Assembly (NCBI GenBank): GCA_028821475.1
Contig: JAPPGB010000090.1
Span: 1 to 64,000 of the forward strand
Origin: Spirochaetaceae bacterium
GTDB lineage: Bacteria > Spirochaetota > Spirochaetia > SZUA-6 > Bin103
DNA length: 64,000 nt
Direction of reading: 5' to 3'
In this document: positions 1 to 7,420 of the stretch, one piece after another
Position numbering within the stretch: position 1 is the first letter of the stretch
Layout: every line of letters starts with the position of its first letter
The notes under the pieces: generated by a model
Seen by the model: the letters and a program-made list of their open reading frames with translations, nothing else
What the model was told of the DNA's origin: nothing
Database searches by the model: none
Program-made: the position numbers and the translations under genes

Positions 1-2
1 CC

Positions 3-491
3 CCGTCGCCGACGCCGGCTGCCGCGCGCGCACCGGCGTCCGAACCGGCTGCCGGCCCGGCGACCGACGCGCGCACCTGTCCCCTGTGCGCCAAGCCGGT
101 GCACGACCTGTACACCGCGATCGCCTACGGTGCGGGCAACGCGCCCGCCCACTTCGACTGCATCGTGTCGCTGCTCGGCGAGCGCGAGGAGGTGGAGGAG
201 GGCGCGCGGCTGTGCTACCTCGGCGGCGGCAGTTTCGGCATCGTGCAGATGCGTCCGGCGGCCCGGCCCGGCGACCGCGCGCTGTTGATCCACAAGCGGA
301 TCGAGGTCGAGGAGCAGGACGCCACGCCGCCGTGGCGCGAGGAACTGCGCCTTTCGCCGCCGGAGGGGCGCGTGACCGTCGCCGCACGTGAGCCGGTACG
401 GTCACTCCGCGAGCTGAAGGACGGTGCAGGCGGGCGCACGGGCAGCGCCGGCCGCCTGGCTCGTTCGGATCGGGCAGCGCCATGCAAGTGA
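3..491 (+). CDS. Conserved zinc-ribbon-like protein, N-terminus cut by window edge
   Basis: The frame is open from the left edge to a TGA at 489-491, so the true start lies outside the window. An Ala/Pro-rich stretch leads into a CPLCAKP motif, followed by AIAYG and AHFDC, so two Cys pairs could bind a metal. The central segment CYLGGGSFGIVQ and a basic IHKRIEVEE segment match a small protein I recall as conserved in spirochaetes beside coaD. No function is known to me. Its stop overlaps the coaD start by 10 bases, suggesting translational coupling. The last roughly 45 residues look less conserved. Confidence 0.7.
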   Translation, partial: PSPTPAAARAPASEPAAGPATDARTCPLCAKPVHDLYTAIAYGAGNAPAHFDCIVSLLGEREEVEEGARLCYLGGGSFGIVQMRPAARPGDRALLIHKRIEVEEQDATPPWREELRLSPPEGRVTVAAREPVRSLRELKDGAGGRTGSAGRLARSDRAAPCK

Positions 492-979
492 TCTTCCCCG
501 GCACCTTCGATCCGCCGACCAACGGCCATCTCGACCTGATGCGGCGCGCCACGCAGATGTTCGGCCGGGTGGTCGTGGTGATCGCCGTGCACCCGCGAAA
601 GGCGGCGCTGTTCACTGCCGAGGAGCGGCTCGCAATGGTCAACGCGCTGGTAGACGACCTGCCCAATACCGAGGTGCACGTGTGGAACGGCCTGATCGTG
701 GAGTTCGCCCGCCGGACGGGAATCACCACGCTGCTGCGCGGCGTGCGCGCGCTGTCCGACTTCGAGTACGAGTTCGAGCTGTCGATGATGAACAAGGCGC
801 TGTATCCCGCCATCGAGACCATCTTTCTGCCGACCGATCAAAAGTACTTCGTGCTGCGCTCGTCCGGCATCAAGGAGGTAGCCGGGCTCGGCGGCGACGT
901 CAGCGCCATGGTGCCGGAGGTGGTGGCGCGCGCCCTGGCCGCCAAGCTCGCACCGGCCGCCGTCCCGGACCGCCCCTGA
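482..979 (+). CDS. coaD: Phosphopantetheine adenylyltransferase
   Basis: The enzyme transfers AMP from ATP to 4'-phosphopantetheine, the penultimate step of coenzyme A synthesis in the cytoplasm. The 165-residue product has the usual family length. GTFDPPTNGH (residues 7-16) holds the TxGH nucleotidyltransferase motif. LLRGVRALSDFEYE (84-97) and SSGIKEVA (127-134) are the other family signatures. The ATG at 482 sits inside the end of the upstream reading frame. The gene lies upstream of rpmF and acpP, which fits because CoA supplies the phosphopantetheine arm of acyl carrier protein. Confidence 0.97.
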   Translation: MQVIFPGTFDPPTNGHLDLMRRATQMFGRVVVVIAVHPRKAALFTAEERLAMVNALVDDLPNTEVHVWNGLIVEFARRTGITTLLRGVRALSDFEYEFELSMMNKALYPAIETIFLPTDQKYFVLRSSGIKEVAGLGGDVSAMVPEVVARALAAKLAPAAVPDRP

Positions 980-1022
980 GCACACCGCCGGCGGCTGCAC
1001 CCGGCGCGCCCGGCGCATTCGC

Positions 1023-1051
1023 TTGACATCTGCACGCGCACCTTGTTAGTT
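1023..1051 (+). promoter_or_regulatory. Candidate sigma-70 promoter for rpmF-acpP-rnc
   Basis: TTGACA at 1023-1028 is a perfect -35 hexamer. Seventeen bases later TTAGTT (1046-1051) is a weak -10. It lies in a locally AT-richer gap between coaD and rpmF, about 90 bases before the rpmF ATG. The assignment rests on the -35 match and its location only. Confidence 0.5.
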
Positions 1052-1140
1052 TGCGCAGACTTCGCCTCGGCGCGAGCCGCTGGCCAACGAACTATACGTG
1101 AGCGCTGCCACGGCAGCGCACCGAATTGGGAAAATAACAG

Positions 1141-1335
1141 ATGGCGTCAATAGGGCCGAAACGAAAACACTCCAAGGCGCGGAGTCGTCGGAGGCGCGCG
1201 GTAAACATGCGCATTGCCCTGCCGAGCATCATCGAGTGTCCCCAGTGCGGCAGTCGGATGGTTATGCACCGGGTGTGCCATGCCTGCGGACACTATCGAG
1301 GACGGCAGGTGCTGAAGCCCGACGAGTTGGCCTGA
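1141..1335 (+). CDS. rpmF: 50S ribosomal protein L32
   Basis: This is a 64-residue, strongly basic large-subunit ribosomal protein. The N-terminus has the L32 pattern PKRKHSKARSRRRR, and four cysteines form a zinc ribbon: CPQC (33-36) and CHAC (46-49). The length is typical. The ATG at 1141 directly follows an A-rich leader. acpP starts 29 bases after the stop; the rpmF/acpP pairing is common in bacteria and couples ribosome and lipid synthesis genes. Confidence 0.96.
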   Translation: MASIGPKRKHSKARSRRRRAVNMRIALPSIIECPQCGSRMVMHRVCHACGHYRGRQVLKPDELA

Positions 1336-1364
1336 CAGGCCCGGGAATATCGGAGGACAATACG

Positions 1365-1610
1365 ATGGATGAACAGCTCTTCGACAAGATGAAGAAGCTC
1401 ATAGCCGACCGCCTCGAGATCGACGAGGGCAAGATTACGCTCGACTCGTCGTTTCGACAGGACCTGGGTGCGGACAGCCTGGATACCTACGAGTTGGTGT
1501 ATGCCATCGAAGAGGAACTGGGCATTACGATACCCGACGAGAAGGCCAACGAGTTCGAGACCGTAAAGGACGCACTGGCCTTTATCGAGTCGCAGATCAG
1601 CGGCAAGTAG
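1365..1610 (+). CDS. acpP: Acyl carrier protein
   Basis: This acidic 81-residue protein carries growing fatty acyl chains on a phosphopantetheine arm. The attachment serine is Ser38 in LGADSLDTYEL, the canonical DSL motif. The helix IEEELGITIPDE and the C-terminal DALAFIESQ are typical. A longer frame extends upstream to 1098, but the GGAGG at 1352-1356, nine bases before the ATG at 1365, and the family start MDEQLFDK support the short form. It is followed by rnc, an arrangement seen in many bacteria. Confidence 0.97.
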   Translation: MDEQLFDKMKKLIADRLEIDEGKITLDSSFRQDLGADSLDTYELVYAIEEELGITIPDEKANEFETVKDALAFIESQISGK

Positions 1611-1613
1611 GCA

Positions 1614-1658
1614 GCCCCGGCACCGACTCCGCACCCTCCCCGGCATCGGTGCAGGGGC
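1614..1658 (+). promoter_or_regulatory. Hairpin in the acpP-rnc spacer covering the rnc ribosome-binding region
   Basis: GCCCC (1614-1618) pairs with GGGGC (1654-1658), and GCACCGA (1620-1626) pairs with TCGGTGC (1646-1652). One G-A mismatch separates the two helices and the loop is 19 bases. The AGGGG that would serve as the rnc Shine-Dalgarno lies in the 3' arm. No U-run follows, so it does not look like an intrinsic terminator. It may control rnc translation or be cut by RNase III itself. Confidence 0.5.
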
Positions 1659-1665
1659 AGTGCCC

Positions 1666-2496
1666 ATGCCGTTCATCGGCCGCGGCAAGAATCGCGCCTC
1701 CCACGTCCGCGGGTTGCCGGCAGACGCCGCGCGCCGGACCGCGTTGCGCCGGCTGCAGCGACAAGCCGGCATACGCTTCCGAGACCTCTCCCTGCTCAAC
1801 CTCGCCTTGTGCCACCGCTCGTATGCGCACGAGGCCGGTGCGCACGGAAGCGGCGGAAGTGGAGGCGGCACCGGGGAGAGCGTCAACAATGAGAAGCTGG
1901 AGTTTCTCGGCGACGCGGTGCTCGGTCTGGCGATCAGCGACGAGCTGTTCACCACCAGCGGGCGGCGCACCGAGGGCGATCTGGCGCGCGTCAAGTCGTT
2001 CGTGGTGAGCGAGGCCGCGCTGCACCACTGGGCGATGCGGCTCGACCTGTCGTCCTACGTGCTGATTGGCCGCGGCGAGGAACTCACCGGCGGCCGCACC
2101 AAGAAGGCGATTCTGGCCGATGCGATGGAGGCGGTCATCGGCGCCTACTACCTCGACTCCGGCGCCGCCGCGGCGCACGAGTTCGTGCTGCGCTCGTTGC
2201 GTCCCGAGATCGGGCGCGTCGCCAGCAACACTCACCGCCAGGACTTCAAGACGCTGCTCCAGCAGTTGGCCCAGAAGCGCTACCACAGCCACCCGCGCTA
2301 CCGGGTCGTCAAGCGCGAGGGCCCCGACCACGACCGCACCTTCTGGATCGCGGTACAGCTCGCCGGCCACACCTACGGCCCCGGCTCCGGCAAGAACAAG
2401 AAAGCGGCCGAGCAGCAGGCCGCGGCCCGTGCCTACGCCGCCCTGACCGGCCGCCCCGGCAACGGCGCAGGCCGCTCAGGCCCGGCTGCCGGCTGA
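1666..2496 (+). CDS. rnc: Ribonuclease III
   Basis: RNase III cuts double-stranded RNA in rRNA maturation and mRNA control. NNEKLEFLGDAVLGL, near residue 75, is the catalytic signature. KKAILADAMEAVIGAYY holds the second acidic cluster, and the last roughly 75 residues (DFKTLLQQLAQK to the Ala-rich end) are the double-stranded RNA-binding domain. A Gly/Ser-rich insertion (residues 59-72) interrupts the region before the signature. ATG 1666 is preferred over GTG 1660 because the AGGGG at 1653-1657 is then 8 bases away. The 3' end overlaps the converging nucleotidyltransferase gene by 21 bases. Confidence 0.95.
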   Translation: MPFIGRGKNRASHVRGLPADAARRTALRRLQRQAGIRFRDLSLLNLALCHRSYAHEAGAHGSGGSGGGTGESVNNEKLEFLGDAVLGLAISDELFTTSGRRTEGDLARVKSFVVSEAALHHWAMRLDLSSYVLIGRGEELTGGRTKKAILADAMEAVIGAYYLDSGAAAAHEFVLRSLRPEIGRVASNTHRQDFKTLLQQLAQKRYHSHPRYRVVKREGPDHDRTFWIAVQLAGHTYGPGSGKNKKAAEQQAAARAYAALTGRPGNGAGRSGPAAG

Positions 2497-3900
2497 CGGC
2501 GCGCTGCCCTCCGCCCCCGCCAGGCGCTCGCGGTAGAAGTTGGCCGCGATGGTGAGCAGGGCATCGCGCCGGTTCAGGGCCGGGTCGTCGAGCACCGCCT
2601 CCAGCAACTCGCGCAACAGCACGCCGAGCACCGGACCCGGCGCCAGGTCCAGTTCGGCCATGAGGTCGTTGCCGTTCACGGCGAGGTCGCGCACCGTGAG
2701 CGCTTCGCTCTGCGCCATCACCGCGTCCACGCGGGACGCCAGCGCGACCAGCCGCGGCGTCAGCCGGCCGTGGTGGGCGGCGCCGTAGCGGCCCATCTGA
2801 TCCGCGCGGCGCAGCGCCAGCAGGTCATCCAGCCGGTCGCGCCCGACGCGCGCGACGAAGCGGCGCACCGCGGCGTCCGACCAGTGTTCGTCATACTGGA
2901 ACATGTGCAGCGCCACCAGGTGGGCCACCTCGTCGCGCAGCGCGTGCGGGTAACGCAGGCGGTCGAATATGTCGCGCGTCATGCGCGCGGACTCGCGGTC
3001 GTGGTTATGGAACGTGAGGGTGCCGTCGGCGTCGCGTACCAGGGTGATGGCCTTGCCGATGTCGTGCAGCAACGCCGCCCAGCGCAACACCGGCACCGGG
3101 TCGCTGGCGTCGCAAGCGGCCAGCGAGTGGGTGAGCACGTCGAACTGCGGCTCGTCGCTGCCGCGTCCGGGCGGCGGGCGCTGCTCCACCCCCGCACAGC
3201 GGTGCAGTTCCGGGAGCAGCAGCGCGAGCAACCCGGTCTCCTCCATCAGCCGCAGGCCGACCGAGGGGCGCGGGGCAAGCACGATGCGCTCGATCTCGGC
3301 GCCGATGCGCTCGGCGGCGACCCGGCGCACTACCTCCAGGCTGCCGGCAACCGCCTCTCGGGTCGCCGCATCGACGCGAAAGCCGAGCTGCGCCGCGATG
3401 CGGCAGGCGCGCAGGGGGCGCAGGCCATCCTCGGCGAACCGCTCCTCCGGATCGCCGATGGCGCGGATCAGCCCGCGCTTCAGGTCGGCGCGCCCGTCGA
3501 ACGGATCCACGATGCGTCCGCTCGGCACCTCCATGGCGATGCCGTTGATGGTGAAGTCGCGCCGGCTCAGATCCTGCTCGATGGTCGGCGCGAACTCCAC
3601 GCGGTCCGGGCGGCGGCCGTCGTGATACCCGGACTCGGTGCGAAACGTGGTCACTTCCAGTTGGCGGCCGTCGAACAGCACGGTCACGGTGCCGTGCCGC
3701 ACGCCGGTGGGAATGACGTGGCGGAACAGGCGCCCTACCTGGTCGGGGTGGGCGTCGGTGGCGATGTCGAAGTCGCCCGGCGTGCGGCGCATGAGCAGGT
3801 CGCGCACGGCGCCGCCCACCAGCCAGCACTGCAGACCGCGGTCGGCAAAGGGGCGTGCGAACCGTTTCACGACGCGAGGTACGGAATACACGGCAACCAT
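2476..3900 (-). CDS. tRNA nucleotidyltransferase / poly(A) polymerase family protein with HD domain
   Basis: This is a class II nucleotidyltransferase that adds nucleotides to RNA 3' ends. WLVGGAVRDLLM and GDFDIATDAHP near the N-terminus form the GG...DxD active site. RRDFTINGIAME and a GL..RPLRACR segment are the family's RNA and nucleotide-binding motifs. LLHDIGKA with a later FHNHDRES marks an HD phosphohydrolase domain, as in CCA-adding enzymes. ATG 3900 (MVAVYSVPR) is chosen. An upstream in-frame codon at 3942 adds 14 residues unlike the family. CCA-adding enzyme is more likely than PcnB because of the HD domain, but motifs alone do not settle it. Confidence 0.85.
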   Translation of the reverse strand: MVAVYSVPRVVKRFARPFADRGLQCWLVGGAVRDLLMRRTPGDFDIATDAHPDQVGRLFRHVIPTGVRHGTVTVLFDGRQLEVTTFRTESGYHDGRRPDRVEFAPTIEQDLSRRDFTINGIAMEVPSGRIVDPFDGRADLKRGLIRAIGDPEERFAEDGLRPLRACRIAAQLGFRVDAATREAVAGSLEVVRRVAAERIGAEIERIVLAPRPSVGLRLMEETGLLALLLPELHRCAGVEQRPPPGRGSDEPQFDVLTHSLAACDASDPVPVLRWAALLHDIGKAITLVRDADGTLTFHNHDRESARMTRDIFDRLRYPHALRDEVAHLVALHMFQYDEHWSDAAVRRFVARVGRDRLDDLLALRRADQMGRYGAAHHGRLTPRLVALASRVDAVMAQSEALTVRDLAVNGNDLMAELDLAPGPVLGVLLRELLEAVLDDPALNRRDALLTIAANFYRERLAGAEGSAPSAGSRA

Positions 3901-4118
3901 ATCGAGCAGCCATATTGTACTCACGCCGCACCGCCCTGCCACGCCTGAGCAGCGCGTGGTGAAACCCGGCGTCGCACCGAGAGCGGCGAGGCAGCCGGGA
4001 TGGATCGCCGCTCGAAAGCAGTCGGAGTTTCACCGCGGGCTGCCATGCTCCGCACACACACCGCGCCGGACGCACGCGCCCGGTTGGCGGCGCCGCGGCG
4101 GTGCGCTACAGTGCGGCG

Positions 4119-4775
4119 ATGGCGCCTGGGCGATCACCCACCGGCCTGTTGCTGCTCGGCAGTGCCGGCCCGCCGCGCGCGGTGGCGGCGCCGTTCCTGG
4201 ACCGGGTCGACGTGGTGGTGGCCGCGGACAGCGGTTTCGATCTTGCCGCCGGGCTCGGCCTGGAGCCCGACCTGGTGGTCGGCGATCTCGACTCGGTGAC
4301 CCGGCGGTCGGAGCTGGCACGGCTGCCCGCCGGACGCGTGCGCCGCGCCAATCCCGACAAGGCGCTGACCGACGCCGAGTTGGGTCTGCAGGCGCTCGCC
4401 GAACGCGGCTGCGCGCGCATCATCGTGGCCGGCGGCGGCGGCGGCCGGTTCGATCACCAGCTTGCCGTGCTCGGCCTGTTCGAGCGCGACCCGAGGCTCC
4501 AGGTGTGGCTGACCGCCGCCGAGCACATGGAGGCGATCGCCGGCAGCGCCCGGTTCCGGGCGCACCGCGGCTGCACGGTGTCGCTGTTCCCGCTGTCGGG
4601 CACCGCCGGCGGTCTCTCTTCGCACGGGTTGCGCTGGCCGCTCGACGGCATGCGGCTGCGGCGCGGCCATGCCAGCGTCAGCAACGTCGTGGTGGCGGAC
4701 GAGTGGCAGGTGACCGTCGAAACCGGCCGCCTGCTGATGATACGCAATCTCGAACGCCTGCCGATTCCTCCCTGA
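4119..4775 (+). CDS. Thiamine pyrophosphokinase
   Basis: The enzyme pyrophosphorylates thiamine using ATP to give thiamine diphosphate. Supporting motifs are VVAADSGFDLAAGLGLEPD, VVGDLDSV, NPDKALTDAELGLQ (substrate and Mg-binding acidic positions) and GGGGGRFDHQLAVL. The C-terminal domain ends with a thiamine-binding HASVSNVV segment. ATG 4119 (MAPGRSP) is chosen; an in-frame start at 4101 adds six residues. The gene diverges from the nucleotidyltransferase. About 220 bases between them hold no other gene. Confidence 0.9.
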   Translation: MAPGRSPTGLLLLGSAGPPRAVAAPFLDRVDVVVAADSGFDLAAGLGLEPDLVVGDLDSVTRRSELARLPAGRVRRANPDKALTDAELGLQALAERGCARIIVAGGGGGRFDHQLAVLGLFERDPRLQVWLTAAEHMEAIAGSARFRAHRGCTVSLFPLSGTAGGLSSHGLRWPLDGMRLRRGHASVSNVVVADEWQVTVETGRLLMIRNLERLPIPP

Positions 4776-4810
4776 ACGCGCGGCCGCCGCGCGCGGCGCG
4801 CGGGGCGGGA

Positions 4811-5668
4811 TTACGGTACCGGCTCGAGCGCCTCCTGCGCCGGCAGGTCGATGAACGAGGCGCGCCCGTCATCGCTCTGCAGCGCCAGAAACTGGATTAG
4901 AATCGGGTACTCCTTGAGCACTTGGCCATACTCGCGCAGCACCTGCAGCGCCTCGCGGCGCGCTTCCGCCGCCGCCACCCCGCGTTCGCGTTCCTCGGCG
5001 AGATTGCGCGCCGCGGCGCGGCGCGCGTCGTGACGCGCCTCCAGCAGTGCCAGGTAGGCGCGCCGAGCGCGCTGGTACAGTTCCATGTCGGGCAGGAGCA
5101 GATCGGCGAAGCGAACCTCGCGAATCTCCACGGCCGGGAACTGGTCGGCGAGCGCGTCGGCCACGCGCGCCTCTACCGTGGCGAGGTCGGGCAGGGCGCC
5201 GGCCAGGTCGGCACGCTGTACGCGCTCGAACGCGGCATGGGCGATCGCCTCGCCCTTGGCCTGCGTCCAGGCGGGCAGCGCATCCGGCAGCAGGCCCTCG
5301 GTTGCCACCAGGTGCGGCAGCGACTCGGGACGCACGGTGAAGGTTACCGTTACGGTAGCCTGATACGCGAAGTCGACGTTGCCCGGCAGCACGCTCGCCA
5401 CCGTGTCCGCGGACGGAAGCCGGCCGCGAATCGGAGTCGCAACGGTGACCGGCTGCACGGCGAAGAAATAGAGCGTGACGTTGCGGGGAATTACCCGTTC
5501 CCAGCGCCATGCAAAGGCACCCGGCGCGACAACGCGCGCATCGTATCCGCCGGTCTTGGAAAACAGCACCGCGTAGGTGGCGGCGGGCAGCAGGATCTGG
5601 ATCCACCCGGCCACGAATATGGTGCCGGCAACGCCCAATAGCACTAAGATACTGATCAGGCTTTTCAT
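4811..5668 (-). CDS. SPFH/Band 7-like membrane-anchored protein
   Basis: The 285-residue product begins with a hydrophobic anchor (ISILVLLGVAGTIFVAGWI). A beta-rich SPFH-like segment follows, then a long Ala/Arg/Glu-rich helical region (ARRAYLALLEARHDARRAA onward) like the coiled coil of prohibitin-type proteins. A short conserved tail LIQFLALQSDDGRAS ends it. Such proteins scaffold membrane proteases or microdomains, but the substrate here is unknown. ATG 5668 places the anchor at the N-terminus. The longer frame to 5785 would bury it. It is divergent from the small membrane protein at 5690 with only 21 bases between, so a shared control region must lie inside one of the genes or be very compact. 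Confidence 0.7.
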   Translation of the reverse strand: MKSLISILVLLGVAGTIFVAGWIQILLPAATYAVLFSKTGGYDARVVAPGAFAWRWERVIPRNVTLYFFAVQPVTVATPIRGRLPSADTVASVLPGNVDFAYQATVTVTFTVRPESLPHLVATEGLLPDALPAWTQAKGEAIAHAAFERVQRADLAGALPDLATVEARVADALADQFPAVEIREVRFADLLLPDMELYQRARRAYLALLEARHDARRAAARNLAEERERGVAAAEARREALQVLREYGQVLKEYPILIQFLALQSDDGRASFIDLPAQEALEPVP

Positions 5669-5689
5669 GCACCGAGTATCGAGGATTCC

Positions 5690-6049
5690 TTGAGCGTAGT
5701 GCAACCTTGGCGGTTCGACGTGCGCGGCATGGCCGTGGCGTTGGGCGAGATCAGCGGCCGTATTCTGTGGTACAGCTTTCTGCACTTGGTGCTGTTGTCG
5801 GTGCTGTACCTGCTCGGCAACGTACAGGGGTTCCTGGACCAGACGCAGTTGCTGCTGCTGCGGCTGATGGAGTTCACCGCCATCGCGGCTTCCGGATCCG
5901 GCTTGTATCGATCCATCTTCTGCCTGGTCCGCGCCTTTACCACCGGAGCGGCGGGGGTGCTGCAGCTTGTCGCCACCGCGCTGGCAACCGTGTTTGCCGC
6001 CGCGCTGCTGCTGGCATCGATGTTCTTGCTGATCTGGTTCCAGCTCTAG
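5690..6049 (+). CDS. Small integral membrane protein of unknown function
   Basis: A 119-residue protein with about three hydrophobic segments: ILWYSFLHLVLLSVLYLLG, an amphipathic LLLRLMEFTAIAA stretch, and VLQLVATALATVFAAALLL. I do not recognise a family. The frame opens at TTG 5690; GTG 5699 or ATG 5729 are alternatives, and the last would remove the soluble leader. The stop is followed after 71 bases by aroH on the same strand. The close divergence from the SPFH gene suggests a functional pair, but that is only positional. Confidence 0.6.
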   Translation: MSVVQPWRFDVRGMAVALGEISGRILWYSFLHLVLLSVLYLLGNVQGFLDQTQLLLLRLMEFTAIAASGSGLYRSIFCLVRAFTTGAAGVLQLVATALATVFAAALLLASMFLLIWFQL

Positions 6050-6120
6050 GGGCCGACCGGCTACAATGCGGCCATGGAGTGGGGCGGATCAGGGCCGAAA
6101 CGGGCCGCGGGAGGAGACGG

Positions 6121-6474
6121 TTGATCGTCGCGGTGCGTGGCGCCATCAGGGTGGGGGCCAACGAGAAGTCGGCCATCCACGAAGCCGCGATCAGGCTGGC
6201 CGGCGAGGTGGTGGCCCGGAACGGCATCGAGATCGATCGGATCGTGTCGATCCTGTGCTCGCTGACGGAAGATCTGACCGTAGCCAACCCGGCTACCGCT
6301 CTGCGCCTCGACCGGTTCGGCGACGTGCCGCTGTTCTGCGTTCAGGAAGCCACGGTGGAGGGACAGATGGCGAGTCTGGTGCGGATGCTGTTCACCTACG
6401 ACACCGCCCGCGAGGGGCGCCCGCAACCGGTCTACCTGAACGGCGCCGAACGCCTGCGTCCCGACCTCCGCTGA
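6121..6474 (+). CDS. aroH: Chorismate mutase, AroH type
   Basis: This enzyme rearranges chorismate to prephenate on the route to phenylalanine and tyrosine. The 117-residue length matches the monofunctional AroH class. VAVRGAIRVGANEKSAI is the characteristic N-terminal motif, followed by SLTEDLTVANPATALR and VPLFCVQEATVEG, and a late VYLNGAERLRPDL. The start is TTG 6121, preceded by GGAG at 6112-6115. The open frame runs upstream to 5707 but that part overlaps the membrane protein gene and is not family sequence. Confidence 0.92.
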   Translation: MIVAVRGAIRVGANEKSAIHEAAIRLAGEVVARNGIEIDRIVSILCSLTEDLTVANPATALRLDRFGDVPLFCVQEATVEGQMASLVRMLFTYDTAREGRPQPVYLNGAERLRPDLR

Positions 6475-6548
6475 GCCTGACTCCCGGGGACTGGCCGGAC
6501 GGGGTGTCGGCGCGCCATACTTGCGTCCGGACAGCAGTCCCACTTCGC

Positions 6549-6621
6549 GCCACCTTAGCTCAGTTGGCAGAGCGCGTGACTTGTAATCTCGAGGTCGTCG
6601 GTTCGAATCCGACAGGTGGCT
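6549..6621 (+). tRNA. tRNA-Thr (TGT anticodon)
   Basis: The acceptor arms GCCACCT (6549-6555) and AGGTGGC (6614-6620) pair fully, with T at 6621 as discriminator. The D arm is GCTC/GAGC and the T loop GTTCGAATC is standard. The anticodon loop is 6580-6586 with TGT at 6582-6584. The anticodon stem CGTGA/TCTCG has one T-T mismatch. CCA is not encoded. Confidence 0.95.
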
Positions 6622-6662
6622 GGTCCCGGTCCCGTACCGGCGGCTTCGCGGGCAGCCGGAGC

Positions 6663-6692
6663 TTGACTATGGCGGGCGAATACTGGTAAATA
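6663..6692 (+). promoter_or_regulatory. Candidate promoter for tRNA-Tyr
   Basis: TTGACT (6663-6668) and TAAATA (6687-6692) are separated by 18 bases in an AT-rich pocket 65 bases before the tRNA-Tyr 5' end. The match to sigma-70 hexamers is moderate. Read-through from the tRNA-Thr transcript is the alternative. Confidence 0.4.
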
Positions 6693-6756
6693 TCGGTTCG
6701 TTCATGTGGGTGTTCACGGCTGCAGCTCATCCAGCCGGGTACGGGGCCCGAACCGG

Positions 6757-6838
6757 GGGGAGATTCCCGAGTGGCCAAAGGGGGCAGACTGTAAATCTGT
6801 TGGCAAAGCCTTCGCAGGTTCGAATCCTGCTCTCCCCA
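6757..6838 (+). tRNA. tRNA-Tyr (GTA anticodon)
   Basis: The acceptor arms GGGGAGA (6757-6763) and TCTCCCC (6831-6837) pair fully, with A at 6838. The 82-base length and the extended variable arm are as expected for bacterial tRNA-Tyr (class II). The anticodon GTA is at 6791-6793 and the T loop is GGTTCGAATCC. CCA is not encoded. Confidence 0.95.
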
Positions 6839-6864
6839 ATTCCGCGTTGACGTCCGCGGCCGAG

Positions 6865-7362
6865 ATGTCATCCAGGCATGGCGCTCCATTCTTCGCTGAC
6901 GGGCTGCGCTTCGACTGCACGCGCTGTCAGCGGTGCTGCCGCATCGACCCGGGCGTCGTACTGATGTCGCAGAACGATCTCGATCAGCTCTCCACCTTCC
7001 TGAATCTGCCCGAGGGCGAGGTGCGCGAGCGCTACTGCCGCGCGGTCGACATGGGCGGGGTAACGCAGCTCAGCCTGCGCGAGCGGGACAACTACGACTG
7101 CGTGTTCTGGGAGGAAGGCGGTTGCTCCGTGTACGCGGCACGGCCGCTGCAGTGCCGCAGCTTTCCGTTCTGGCCGGCACAACTTGCGGACCGCGAGAGT
7201 TGGCGCCTGGCCGGCGGGGATTGTCCGGGCATCGGCACCGGACCGCTGCACAGCGCCATCGAGATTGCCTACTGGCTCGCCCGCCGCGACGCCGAGCCGT
7301 TGCTGACGGCGGACGGCGCGGCTGCGGCGTCCGCCCGGGCCCCGGAGCATGGGCCGCGGTGA
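6865..7362 (+). CDS. YkgJ family CxxCxxCC cysteine-cluster protein
   Basis: A 165-residue protein with the metal-chelating cluster CTRCQRCC (residues 18-25) and the C-terminal signature CSVYAARPLQCRSFPFWP found in the YkgJ/UPF0153 zinc- or iron-binding family. The biochemical role of the family is not established. ATG 6865 is chosen because the longer frame from 6706 runs through tRNA-Tyr. The last 25 residues are a low-complexity Ala-rich tail. Confidence 0.82.
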   Translation: MSSRHGAPFFADGLRFDCTRCQRCCRIDPGVVLMSQNDLDQLSTFLNLPEGEVRERYCRAVDMGGVTQLSLRERDNYDCVFWEEGGCSVYAARPLQCRSFPFWPAQLADRESWRLAGGDCPGIGTGPLHSAIEIAYWLARRDAEPLLTADGAAAASARAPEHGPR

Positions 7363-7420
7363 GCGGGCCGGCCGGTCGACCGTCACGAAACCGTCACGGC
7401 CGGGCGCGTGATTGCCGAAA

